NCBI GenBank assembly: GCA_025349905.2
Contig: MU625088.1
Location: 1-12,094, forward strand
Direction: 5' to 3'
DNA length: 12,094 nt
DNA from: Blastocladiella britannica
Taxonomy: Eukaryota; Blastocladiomycota; Blastocladiomycetes; Blastocladiales; Blastocladiaceae
The position numbers were made by a program, and so were the translations under genes. How positions within the stretch are numbered: the first letter of the stretch is position 1; every line of letters begins with the position of its first letter. Under the pieces are notes generated by a model. The model saw only the letters and a list, made by a program, of their open reading frames with translations. It was not told the origin of the DNA and ran no database searches. Below are positions 1-9,000 of the stretch, one piece after another.

Positions 1-228
1 ATGGCCTGGTGCAGCCTGTACCACGAGTGGGCGACCCGACGGATGCGTGCGGCGGCGGAGGCGGGCGAGGCGTGGGACCCCAAGCTGGTCGCCGCGGTGG
101 AGAGTCTCGTGGGCGCGCGGGTGAGGGCGCAAGAGGCCAAGGCAGCAGCCAAGGTCAAGGCGGCCGAGACGGCTGCGGCCAAGGTCAAGGCGGCCGAGAC
201 GGCTGCGGCCAAGGCGGCGGCACCGTAG
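1..228 (+). CDS. C-terminal end of an unrecognised protein (5' end outside window)
   Basis: An open frame runs from the first base of the window to a TAG stop at 226-228 and gives 75 residues. The ATG at base 1 coincides with the window edge, so this is most likely the last exon part of a longer gene and not a true start. The first ~45 residues contain aromatic and charged residues (WCSLYHEWATRRM, then a helical stretch WDPKLVAAVESLVGARVRAQEAK). The last ~30 residues are an Ala/Lys/Glu-rich helix-forming tail made mostly of a duplicated decapeptide, KVKAAETAAA, ending in KAAAP. I do not recognise the family. Codon use is as GC-rich as the genes to the right and agrees with coding on this strand. 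Coding is moderately supported; function is unknown. Confidence 0.5.
   Translation: MAWCSLYHEWATRRMRAAAEAGEAWDPKLVAAVESLVGARVRAQEAKAAAKVKAAETAAAKVKAAETAAAKAAAP
151..210 (+). repeat. Perfect 2 x 30-bp tandem repeat inside coding sequence
   Basis: Bases 151-180 and 181-210 are identical 30-mers. In the reading frame of the upstream gene each encodes KVKAAETAAA, so the repeat length preserves the frame. The absence of any mismatch suggests a recent duplication. Confidence 0.9.
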
Positions 229-449
229 TTGTTGTTTTTTTTCCCTTCTCATTCCCGGAACCTAAAACGGTATCCACTCTCTGCTGCACCAGTCGCACAA
301 TTGGTGTAGCGCCCGCATAGCGGACGAGATCGCTGGTGAGATGGAAACTTTCGAAAGCCCACTCAGCCGTGTCAATGAGTGCGAATAATTCTTTTCCCAT
401 CAAAAGCCCTCTTTTCCCATCCCAATTTCCCATCGCTTTACTATCAAGA
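229..449 (+). promoter_or_regulatory. CFAP70: Intergenic region: 3' flank of the first gene and 5' leader of CFAP70
   Basis: This 221-bp gap begins with a T-rich stretch just after the TAG stop, typical of a 3' end. It finishes with a pyrimidine-rich, C/T-blocky leader (about 391-440) directly before the chosen CFAP70 ATG at 450. An in-frame stop (TAG, 318-320) lies upstream. Another in-frame ATG at 375 has a poor context (T at -3) and would add 25 residues. I see no clear TATA box. Confidence 0.4.
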
Positions 450-3400
450 ATGTCCTCCCGCTCCGGAGCAGAAGCCAGCTCGCTCGCTGTTGATGCCGCC
501 AGTAAAGGAGATGCGCGCGCACGATCCTCCAACATGCTTGGTCCCCCACCGCCCGCTTCTGGTGCCGGCAGCTCGACGGCCATCACTGCGGTCGGCACCA
601 CCCCAGGCACCCCTTCTGGCAGTGGTAGTACGCCTGCCGCGGCGTCCCCACCGCCGTCCCACCCGCCGCTGACTCTCTCCATCACACTTGTGCGCGCTGC
701 CAATCTGCGCGGATCCAAGGCCGACAAGGTCTCGTCGTTTGTCAAGTGCACGTGGGCCGACCTGGAATTTGCGCCGGGCAGCGGCGGCCACGACTCGATC
801 ACCGTTGTCGACTCGCCCGCACCCGAATACAAGCACACGTTCACCATGGACGTGGCCCCGACGCCCGCTCTTCTCGACACGATCCTCAATGTTCCCGTCA
901 TTTTCACACTGCACGAGGTGCTTCCCAAGGACAAGTCGGCGGTGCTCGGATCAGCGGAACTGGATTTGGGTCCCATGCTGCTCAGCATGGCCCCGACCGC
1001 TTCCAACTTGGGCGGATCCGCGACCGTGCCCATCGAATACCTGGCGCCGAAAATGCTTGGTGCTGACGAGGCATCGATGGTCAAGCCAGTGCTGGAGCTA
1101 GAAGTCTCGCTCAATCGGCCTGCGGTGGAGGATTACGTCCTCGAGACCAGCAATGTGCTGGAACTCACGCCTGCTGACATGTCTCCGGTCCCTGACGAGT
1201 GGAACGTCAAGGAGCAGAACGAAAAGGACGTCAACTCCAGTTCGTAGTGTCCCATTTTTCACATACTTTTTGAGGCATTTGACACCCCTGAAATAGATAT
1301 CTACCATTATTCGCTCAACTTGACACTGCCCGTGTCGCCCACCGTGGATCGGGTTGTGCATGTCCCGTACGGCGTGCTTGCGATGGCCGCCACCAATGCA
1401 ACCGATGGCAACCCCCTCGCAGCCAGCGGGAGCGGCCTCATGATCAAGCGCATCAGCTGGTCGCGGCCGTTTCGCACACTGTTGACTGCACCCGCTCTGA
1501 AAAAGTTGAGGGAGCGGATCCTCTCCAAGACATTGCTGGAAGTGGACGTGGTTCGCGTTCCCCAGCAAAAGTACGTTGGGGTCGTGGATCCGCTGGCCTC
1601 GCGGTACAAGGGCAAATGCAACCTTGATTTAAGCTCGCTGTTGTTGCCCGACACTACTCAGACCACAGGTATTCTATTTTTTTTTGTTGTTCTTGATGGG
1701 AAACTCAACAACTCCATAAACAAAAGTCGTCGCACCCATCTCTAATGTCGACGTGGACGACAAGGACGCGGGCTCGGCCGCCCAAATCAAGACGCGCGTG
1801 AGCATGTACAAGCAGCTTGACACGAGACTTTCGGTCCGCCTGGGACTGAGCCGCCCTCTTGTAGACAAGCGGCGGTTCTCGGCTGGCCTGCGGTCCATCT
1901 TTGAGTACATTCCGCGCACCAAGCTACCCCCACACCAAATCTATGCCAAGCGCGTGGCCATGGCGCAGGACGAGTACAAGGACACTATTCGGCAGCTGGT
2001 CAAGGAGCTCGCAAACGAGTACTCTGCCGTAGCGACTGCAACCACGGGCCACCATGTGACTGGAGGAGGGACTTCGAGTGGGGAAGTTTCCCGCGGCGAT
2101 TTCCTTCGACACGTGCAAGAAGCGGGCCTCTACCACCGTCTGCGCGCGGTACTCAAGCCAGCGGTGGTGCGTGTGCTCCGCGAGCAGTACAAGCACTTTT
2201 TCGATGGCCCCTCGCAGCGGTCTGCGATGGTCGCGGGCGTCTACGTGCAGCTGGTCGACATGCTCAATACAGCAATTGCCCAGCACCAGTCGATGCATGC
2301 GACCGAAGCCGACCAGACGGCGTCGGCGCGGCAAGCGCGCGACACTGAGCTGCTAGCGCTGGCGACCACGAGCGAGCGTGACGGCGATATCTCGGGCGCG
2401 GTGAGGTGGCACGCCGAGCGGATTGCGCGGGCTCCCGACGATCTGATGGCGCAATATGCGGCGGCCGCGTGCTGTGCGCGGGCAGGGGATGCGCCGCGCG
2501 CACGCACGCTCTTGCAGTCCATTTTGGGCCGCCACTCGACCCACGTGTCAGCATTGGTTGCGCTTGGCGCGCTCGCTTCGGCGTCAGTGGCAGCAGCGGT
2601 CGCGGGCGACCCATCGGCCCGCGCAATCTCGGCCGCCGACCGCGATGCTGACCGCGCGCTGGCCGAAACGTGTTTGTTGACGGCGCTCAAGCAGGCGAAA
2701 GCGACTGCGGGCGGCGGTGCCGGCGGCGCGCGCGAGGCCGCGTGGTTGGTGGCACTGCTGGCCGCGCATTACGCGACCACGGGCGACGACGACCAGGCCG
2801 ACGGGTGCTTGGCCGAGGCGGAGCAGCTTGCGACCTCGGGCGATCCTGAAATATACTTAGCGGCCGCGACCGAGTGCATGCAAGTCGGCGCGCTCGGGCT
2901 CGCCGAGCGGCTGCTAGCGTACGATCTGATCCACCGCAGCGCCGGCGCGCTCTCGGCCGCGGCCAAGGACGCGGCTGTCCCCGTGCGGGCGCTACTGGTC
3001 CGCGCCGACCTCCATTTAATGCAGGGCCGCCACGACCTGGCCGAGCCGTGCCTCAAGCAGGCAGTGCAGCGCCAGCTCGATGCGCCCGAGGTCTGGGCCA
3101 AGCTGGGCCACCTTTATTGGTCGGCAAAGCGCATTCCGGAAGCACGCGCCGCCTACGAGGCGCTCTTGGCCCTGCACCCGACATCGCAGGACACCACTGT
3201 CCTGGTCCGTCTTGCCGAAATTCTGTACTCTTCCTCCCTGGAAGACGAGTGGGACTGGGGATCGCGGACGCGTGATCCAGAGGCCGCGCGGGGCGCGCTG
3301 GCGCTGTTTTTGCAGGCGCAGCACTGGGCGGGTGTCGGTCTTGCCTCATTGTCGCTAGGCATGTCCGAGGAAGCCGAGGCAGCTCTTTGCGTATGTTTTT

Positions 3401-3807
3401 TTTTCTTCTTTTTTTGTGTCTCTTCAACTCACGAAAAACATGTGTAGCATGCCACCTCGACCGCTCCGCGAGAGGCACGCGGCTGGGCTGTCCTGGCACT
3501 GCTGCACATGAGCAGGGGCCACGTGGACGAGGCCGAGCAGTGTGCGAGTTATGTTTTGCGGTTGGGACTCAGGCATCCGGCACTGCTGCGGGCAGTCGCC
3601 ACTCGCATGCATTACATGGGTCGCATTCATGCGGCCGAGCAGTACGCGCAGGCGGCGCTCGATGCCGACAGCAGTGACGAGCGCTCTCGCGGGCTGCTGG
3701 AGGAGGTGCTGAGCCGTGCTGGCAGCGTGTTTGCGGACGACGACGGTCGCAATGATGGTCGCAATTACGACGGTCGCAACTTGATCTCGACTGGGATTGG
3801 TATTTAA
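450..3807 (+). CDS. CFAP70: CFAP70 (TTC18), axonemal C2-like/TPR protein, four exons
   Basis: Cilia- and flagella-associated protein 70 is an axonemal protein, reported in the central-apparatus C2a projection in Chlamydomonas and near outer dynein arms in mammals. Inferred exons are 450-1239, 1297-1668, 1727-3390 and 3448-3807, joining to 1061 aa (human about 1121). The phases of introns 2 and 3 fit exactly; the first junction is less certain. Residues 1-72 are a Ser/Pro/Ala-rich tail. Residues ~73-221 form the C2-like domain (LTLSITLVRAANLRG, then IFTLHEVLPKDKSAVLGSAE). A conserved middle block contains MYKQLDTRLSVRLG and later YIPRTKLPPHQIYAKRVA. TPR helices run from about residue 590 to 1040, for example APEVWAKLGHLYWSAKRIPE and EARGWAVLALLHMSRGHVDE. 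The C-terminus ends with a short DGRN repeat. ATG 450 was chosen for its A at -3. Its presence implies an organism with motile flagella. Confidence 0.88.
3742..3780 (+). repeat. CFAP70: Triple DGRN-coding repeat near the CFAP70 C-terminus
   Basis: Three near-identical 12-base units (GAYGGTCGCAAY) encode DGRN-DGRN-Y-DGRN, 9 residues before the stop. This is a small, in-frame microsatellite-like expansion in the disordered tail after the last TPR helix, so it is probably not structurally important. Confidence 0.8.
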
Positions 3808-3866
3808 ATATGAATGTTGATTTCCAGATCGGTATGCCGTTTTCGGAAATACAACGCACTGGCCCC

Positions 3867-3884
3867 ATGGAGTTAATGGAGTTA
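3867..3884 (+). repeat. 9-bp perfect tandem repeat in intergenic DNA
   Basis: ATGGAGTTA occurs twice back to back. It lies in non-coding sequence 60 bp after the CFAP70 stop. No function is evident. Confidence 0.7.
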
Positions 3885-3965
3885 AGCTACCGAATAGAGA
3901 ATATATTCTCAGGTACCAAGCCCCCATGCGGCCAAAAATGACTGCAGTGGCGGTTCTCTGCGGTT

Positions 3966-3971
3966 AATAAA
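3966..3971 (+). terminator. CFAP70: Possible polyadenylation signal AATAAA for CFAP70
   Basis: A canonical AATAAA lies 159 bp after the CFAP70 stop and about 110 bp before the next start. It could equally be incidental AT-rich sequence of the downstream promoter. Confidence 0.3.
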
Positions 3972-4081
3972 ATCGAATTCAAGCGCGTCTCGCACAAAAA
4001 CTCCCCCCATCCCTCGTCCAAGTTTTCTCTTAGCTTCTCTGCCATACCTTCTTTTCGCCAGCTAAATAAGAATAAAGAAAA

Positions 4082-5937
4082 ATGAACGCCTGGCAGTTCC
4101 TACGCACCAAGACCAACCTGACGCATTGGATTCTCGTCGGGATGGTACGTCCTTTTACTTTGATCGACTTTCACAGAGCCAGACCTTACATCCTTTTTTT
4201 TTAACGTAGGTCATTGGTATCCTGATTGGCGGCCTCGCTCCGGGCAAGACCACCATTCAGATTGGTGGTTACTTTACGACGATTTTCCTGCGTAGGTGCG
4301 GACCACAAGCAATATTTTCCTCTTGACTTTTTGGAGTGACTTTTTGCGAGTGGCGAGTGGAAGAAGCGTCACAAAATTGCTTGTTTCATATGACTTGACG
4401 CCAAATTGCTGACCCTGGTTTTGATTTCCCTGTTTCACAGTGTCAAGGCCTTGATCGCGCCCCTCATTTTCTCGACCCTTTACGTCGGTATCGCCGGCCA
4501 CAAGACGGACGCTGCCACTGTCGTACGTTCTATTAACAATTTTCAAATGGAAAATTTGATACTCACGCAAAATGGAATATGAATAGGGCCGCCTCTTTAT
4601 CAAATCCATCTTCTACTTTGAGGTTGTGTCGACGATTGCCTTGTTCCTTGGTCTGTTTGCGGCGAACATCTTTAACCCCGGATCGGGCATGACCCTGATG
4701 CCCGGCAAGCTCGACCAGTCGATCATTGATGGCGAGAGCAAGGTGCAGGGCTCCTCGCTCATTGACAGTGAGATCATCTCCATCTTCCCGCAGTCGTTCT
4801 ATGAGGCGGCCGCCAACGGTCTCACCCTGCAGGTGGTGGTGTGCGCCATCTTCTTTGGCATTGCGTCCCTGTGGGTCAAGGACGAGCAGCGCAAGCCGAT
4901 GGTGTCGTTCATGGAGTCCATGTCGCTCATCATGTTCCAGGTCACCAACATTGTCATGATGCTCGCGCCCCTCGGTGTCTGCGGCGCCCTGATGAAGTCC
5001 ATCTCGCAGTACGGTTTCAAGGTCCTGGCCACCGCCGGCTCGCTCGTGGGTCTGCTCCTGGGCACTCTCATTGTGTTTGTCATTTGCGTGCTGATCCCCA
5101 TCATTCTGCTGGCCCGCATCCCTGCCCTCGAGTTCTTCAACAAGATCCGCGAACCGGTGACCCTGGCGTTCTTTACCGCTAGTTCCGAGTCGGCTCTCCC
5201 GATTGCGATCGAGAACCTCATCGAGTTTGGTGTGCCCAAGGACATTGTTGCCTTTGTTATTGTACGTTCTCTTATTAAATTTTTTTTTAATTTATTCTCC
5301 CCTGACACTGACTTTTTTTTTTTTTTTTTTTTTGTTGTTAGGCGACCGGCTACTCGTTCAACTTGGACGGCTCGACGCTCTACCTTGCGTACGTCTCAAC
5401 CCAACTTCCCTCTTACGATAACGACTCATCAGCAATTTTTTTTTTATCAATACAGCATCGCTTCCCGTTTCTGCGCGCAGATTGGCGGTGTCGAGCAGAG
5501 CTTTGGTGACCAGATCCTGATGATGATCACTCTCATGCTGACCACCAAGGTATGTTGCTTGTTCTTGAACCCGACACTACCAACCAACCAACTCATTCCA
5601 CAAAAAAAAGGGTATTGCCGCCGTGCCCCGTGCGTCCCTCCTGGTGCTTGCGGCCGCGTGCTCGCAGTTCCACCTTCCGATCGAGGCCATTCTGGTGATT
5701 CTCACCGTCGACACGTTCATGGACATGATGCGCACGTCGGTGAATGTCACGGGCAACTGCATTGCCTGCGTCATCATCTCCAAGTGGGAGGGCCGTTTCC
5801 GCGAGGACTACACGCCGACCGCGTCGATCGAGGACCTGGAAAAGTCGGTGGTTGCCCCCCACGATATCGAGGCGTCGGTTGTCCCCACCGAGTCGACCGC
5901 TACCACCGCGGCCGATGTGGTTCCCCACACGGCTTAA
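4082..5937 (+). CDS. SLC1/DAACS family dicarboxylate/amino-acid:cation symporter, seven exons
   Basis: Predicted plasma-membrane secondary transporter (Pfam SDF family) for acidic amino acids or C4-dicarboxylates. Inferred exons are 4082-4144, 4210-4295, 4441-4522, 4587-5261, 5342-5388, 5456-5549 and 5611-5937. They join in phase to 457 aa, a normal family length. The N-terminus has VIGILIGGLAPG and then FLRSVKALIAPLIFSTLYVG, the conserved TM1-TM2 block. The HP1 hairpin is TASSESALP (residues 274-282), TM7 is GYSFNLDGSTLY (305-316), HP2 is around GIAAVPRAS (350-358), and TM8 is VDTFMDMMRTSVNVTGN (382-398). R390 aligns with GltPh R397, the side-chain carboxylate-binding arginine, which favours acidic substrates. 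N398 replaces GltPh D405. The tail (~405-457) is hydrophilic. A stop in frame at 4073-4075 makes ATG 4082 the first start. The motif style (GYSFNLDG) resembles bacterial DctA/GltP more than animal EAATs, but six introns show that it is a resident eukaryotic gene. Confidence 0.92.
5313..5333 (+). repeat. T21 homopolymer in symporter intron 4
   Basis: A run of 21 T lies just before the acceptor (GTTGTTAG, exon from 5342) in the intron 5262-5341. It can serve as a polypyrimidine tract and is expected to vary in length between isolates and to be error-prone in sequencing. Confidence 0.85.
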
Positions 5938-6045
5938 GGTGTTGTTTTTGTTGGATGAGCGAAAAGAAAGAGCATGGGCTCAAAGTGCTCTCAATTCATT
6001 GCGCTTTTTAGAATCAACAAGGCGATTGTCATCATTTATTTGTTT
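5938..6045. other. 108-bp gap between convergent stop codons
   Basis: The symporter (+) stops at 5937 and the XMAP215-family gene (-) stops at 6046. The gap is T-rich on the left, and no plus-strand AATAAA is seen. The two 3' UTRs must be very short or overlap as antisense transcripts. Confidence 0.6.
6035..6040 (-). terminator. CKAP5: Polyadenylation signal AATAAA for the XMAP215-family gene
   Basis: On the minus strand AATAAA starts six bases after the TAA stop (6048-6046). This is very close to the stop and would give a short 3' UTR. It is the only canonical signal in the convergent gap. Confidence 0.5.
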
Positions 6046-9000
6046 TTACATGAAAGTGCTTCCCGTTGCTGATCCCGGCGGCGGCACCGCGATATTGGCC
6101 CGCATCTGTGCCAGTCGAGCACGCAGCGACGACACAGTGGCGGTGGTGGTCGTTCCGCCCGACAGAGATGGCGTTGACGACGCGATACTTGCCCGGACTC
6201 CACCAGCACCGCCGCCCATGGACAGCGCAACCGACGATCCGTACATGCCGTTCCCCGAGTCAGCGACCGAAGCCCGCGGCGCATCGCCGCCACCGCTCCC
6301 GCTGCCACTCGCAAACTGCGGCGGCATGGACGCGCGCGACAGGATCCCACCACTACCACCAGCAGAACCACTACCACCGGCACTGTTGTTGCGGTGCATG
6401 GTCTCGAGGTGGCGCTTGATGTACGTCTGGAAAAACTCGCCCGACTTGGCCATCAGGTCCTCAATGTGCGGCTGCATGTGTGGGTGTTGCTGCTGGTACT
6501 CGTACAGCTCCAGAATCCCCTCCTTGGAGTGCGGCTTGGACCCGATCTTGGTAAAAATCTCGCGCAGCCGCTGCATGAGCTCGTTGTTGGCCTCAGCCGT
6601 CGCATTGGCCGACGCCACCGCCGCCGCCACGGCCGCCGCGGCGCTGTCGGCAGGGAACGCGTTGGAAGACGCGTAGCTGCGGTGCGACATGGCCGACGAC
6701 GGCCGCGGAATGCCCGACGAAGCCCCCGACGGTTGTTGCTGCAGCTGGTCAGCGGAACCATACGCCGACCCCGTGGTGGACCCACCATAAAGCGTCGACT
6801 GCCGCTTGCGTGCCTGCGACGCCAACAGGTTGCGCGTGTACGACAGCACGTACGCGTCCGGGTCGTCAATCAGATAAAAGTACTCGAGTATCCGCTCGCC
6901 AAACGCCGTGGTGAGTTCCGAGAGCATGGTCTTGATGGTGCGCAGCGGCACGTCGCCCAGTGGGGTCTCGCGCTTCTTCCAGTCGTCGGCCTGAATGTCG
7001 TCCAGGAACTGGTGAATATCGCGCAACAGCTCGGCCACGTCCAGCCGCTCCTCCTTGAGGTACGTCGGCAGCTGCCGAATCACCTTCCACAGGCACTTCA
7101 TGGTCAGCTCGGCGTATTTCACCACGTCCTGGTTGGCGGCGACCGCCAACAGCGCGTCACCCAACATCTTGAGCAAGACGCCGAAAATGCGGTTGGCGGG
7201 GGACTTGTCGAGAATGCGCACCATGAGCATGTTGAGCGCCTTGACCAGCTGTGTCCCCGCGGTCCGGTTGGGCAGCGCCGGGTCCAGGAGCCGCTGCAGG
7301 AGCTCCGACATCACCTGGGCCAGCGTATCAAGCGTCAGTGCGCCTGCGAGCTCGGCCACCTCAAAGAACTGCAGCAGCGTGTGCAGCAGGTGCTTGCACA
7401 GCCGCATGATCACCTGACTGTCCTGTGCGGTGAACGCCAGTCGGATCTGGAGCGTGATGGACGCAATCAGCGGGTTGGCGTGCGACAATAGCAGCTGCGG
7501 GTTGGTCGGAATGATCTTTTCAATCTGCCGCAGCGCCTCCAGCGCCTGGAACGCGTCCGACGCCATCACTTGCGTCACCAGCAAATCAATGATCGTGTCC
7601 TTTTGCTGCACCGCCTCGTACTTGCTCGAGTACTGTGGCACACCAACCTTTTCTGGCGACAGCGAAAAATTGGACGCTTGGGGTGGCGGTGGTCCCATAT
7701 CACTCGCACGCGGCGTCGTGGGCGAGCCAGCGGTGCCATACCGTGCGTCAGGCTGGAATTTCCCGCCTTGCAGTCCATACTGTTGCTGTTGCTGATATTG
7801 CTGCTGCTGCTGTTGTTGCTGCTGCTGGTAAGGGTGCTGTGGCGGCTGCATTCCAAACCCACCACCGGCTCCGGCGCTAGGGCGGGCTGCCATGGACTGG
7901 CGCTGTTGCTGCTGCTCGCCATACCGGCCAGCGCTCGGGTCTTCATACTCGGAAAACGACGGAGGCGCAGGCGGTGGCCCCATGCCGCCGCGAGCAGCGA
8001 GTGTCGGAAGCGGAGGGCTGTTGGCCATCTGGCGCGTAGGAGGCGGTGGTGCGGCCATGCTCGGATCGTCATAGTGGCCGCCATACGGGTCAGCGTGATG
8101 TTGTTGATGGTGTTGTTGCTGGTGTTGTTGTTGGCCATAGTAGGCTGATGGAGGAGCAGGTGCGCCGTAGCCTTGCTGGCGGCCGTAGCCGTCGTCCACG
8201 GCCGCCGGCGCCGCCATCCCGTACATGCTGGTCTGGTACTCGTCGGTGGCTGCCCGCGGCGCCGCCTGGGGCATGCGCATACCACTGGCAGCATGAGCGC
8301 CGAATCCTCCACGAGCGGCTTGCTGGTGCTGCTGCTGCTGCTGTTGCTGCTGTTGCTGTTGCTGCATTCCAAACTGCGGCTGGGCCGGCGGGTGCATGCC
8401 ATACGACGCGCCAGGGCCGGGGAACGCCATGGACGACCGCACGGGCGTGTTCCCGTCCACCTCCATGGGATCGCCACGGCCCGGAGTCGGCGGGTCAACA
8501 ATGGCCGCACGCTTGATCTTTTGCTGCAGCATGGTCTTTTCCTTCTCGGGCAGGCGGCCCACCAGCTTGTACATTTGCGCCTCGCCCACGACGCGCGCCA
8601 CTTCAACAAGGGCGCCGAGAGCGGCATTGCGCACCGTGGCCTCGCGCTCGGCAATAAACACGGCAATGGTCGGAATTGACTTTGGCGGGCAGCAGGCGAT
8701 CCCCGCGCGCGAAATCATGCCGCCCAGCTCGTCAATGCACTCGGCGCGCTGGCGCGCGTTCTTGGCCTCGGTGGCCTTGAGCACCATTGGGAACAGCTTG
8801 TTGGGCGGGTACAGCAAGTTGAGCGATGCCAGCAGCGCACGCGCGCGCACACGCACGGGCTCCTTGTTGTCGCCGAGCTTGGCCAGCATCGACGGGAAGA
8901 ACGCATTGGCCTCGTAGTCCGACAGCGAGTGGCCGTGGTCCTCAAACAGCACCGTCAGGTGCTCGACAATCTCCAAGCACTTGAGTACAATGGAGGTGTT

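Larger units (their letters stand above)
3808..4081 (+). promoter_or_regulatory. Intergenic region: CFAP70 3' flank and symporter promoter/leader
   Basis: This 274-bp AT-richer gap separates two genes on the same strand. It contains a 9-bp perfect tandem repeat (ATGGAGTTA, 3867-3884), a repeated CGGTT (3951-3955 and 3961-3965), and an AATAAA at 3966-3971 that could be the CFAP70 polyadenylation signal. From about 3990 it becomes a C/T-rich leader and then an A-rich stretch that ends directly at the symporter ATG (4082). Confidence 0.45.

Noticed and set aside
375..449. Upstream in-frame ATG (375) as the CFAP70 start
   Set aside because: It has T at -3 and would add a pyrimidine-leader-derived peptide rich in Phe/Pro/Ser. 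ATG 450 has A at -3 and directly follows the leader-like tract. It cannot be fully excluded.
185..1114. Minus-strand open frame of 309 codons opposite CFAP70 exon 1
   Set aside because: It begins inside the gene, crosses the intergenic leader and mirrors the C2-domain exon. The plus-strand frame has clear homology.
5969..5991. Small inverted repeat (AGAGCA ... TGCTCT) after the symporter stop
   Set aside because: A six-base stem with an 11-base loop is too weak to call a terminator or structured RNA, and bacterial-type terminators are not expected here.
5744..6676. Plus-strand open frame spanning the symporter end, the intergenic gap and the XMAP215 3' end
   Set aside because: It is out of frame with the symporter's conserved TM8 coding and antisense to XMAP215. 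Its translation is low-complexity with no family signature.
6394..7491. Long plus-strand open frame (365 codons) antisense to the XMAP215-family gene
   Set aside because: It lies wholly opposite clear XMAP215 C-terminal domain coding sequence. Its translation is Arg/His/Leu-rich with no recognisable motifs, as expected from the complement of a GC-rich gene.
7575..8666. Second minus-strand open frame (363 codons) under the Q-rich linker
   Set aside because: It is a shifted reading of the same strand, where CAG/CAA repeats become Ser/Asn runs. The main frame continues unbroken through flanking TOG domains.
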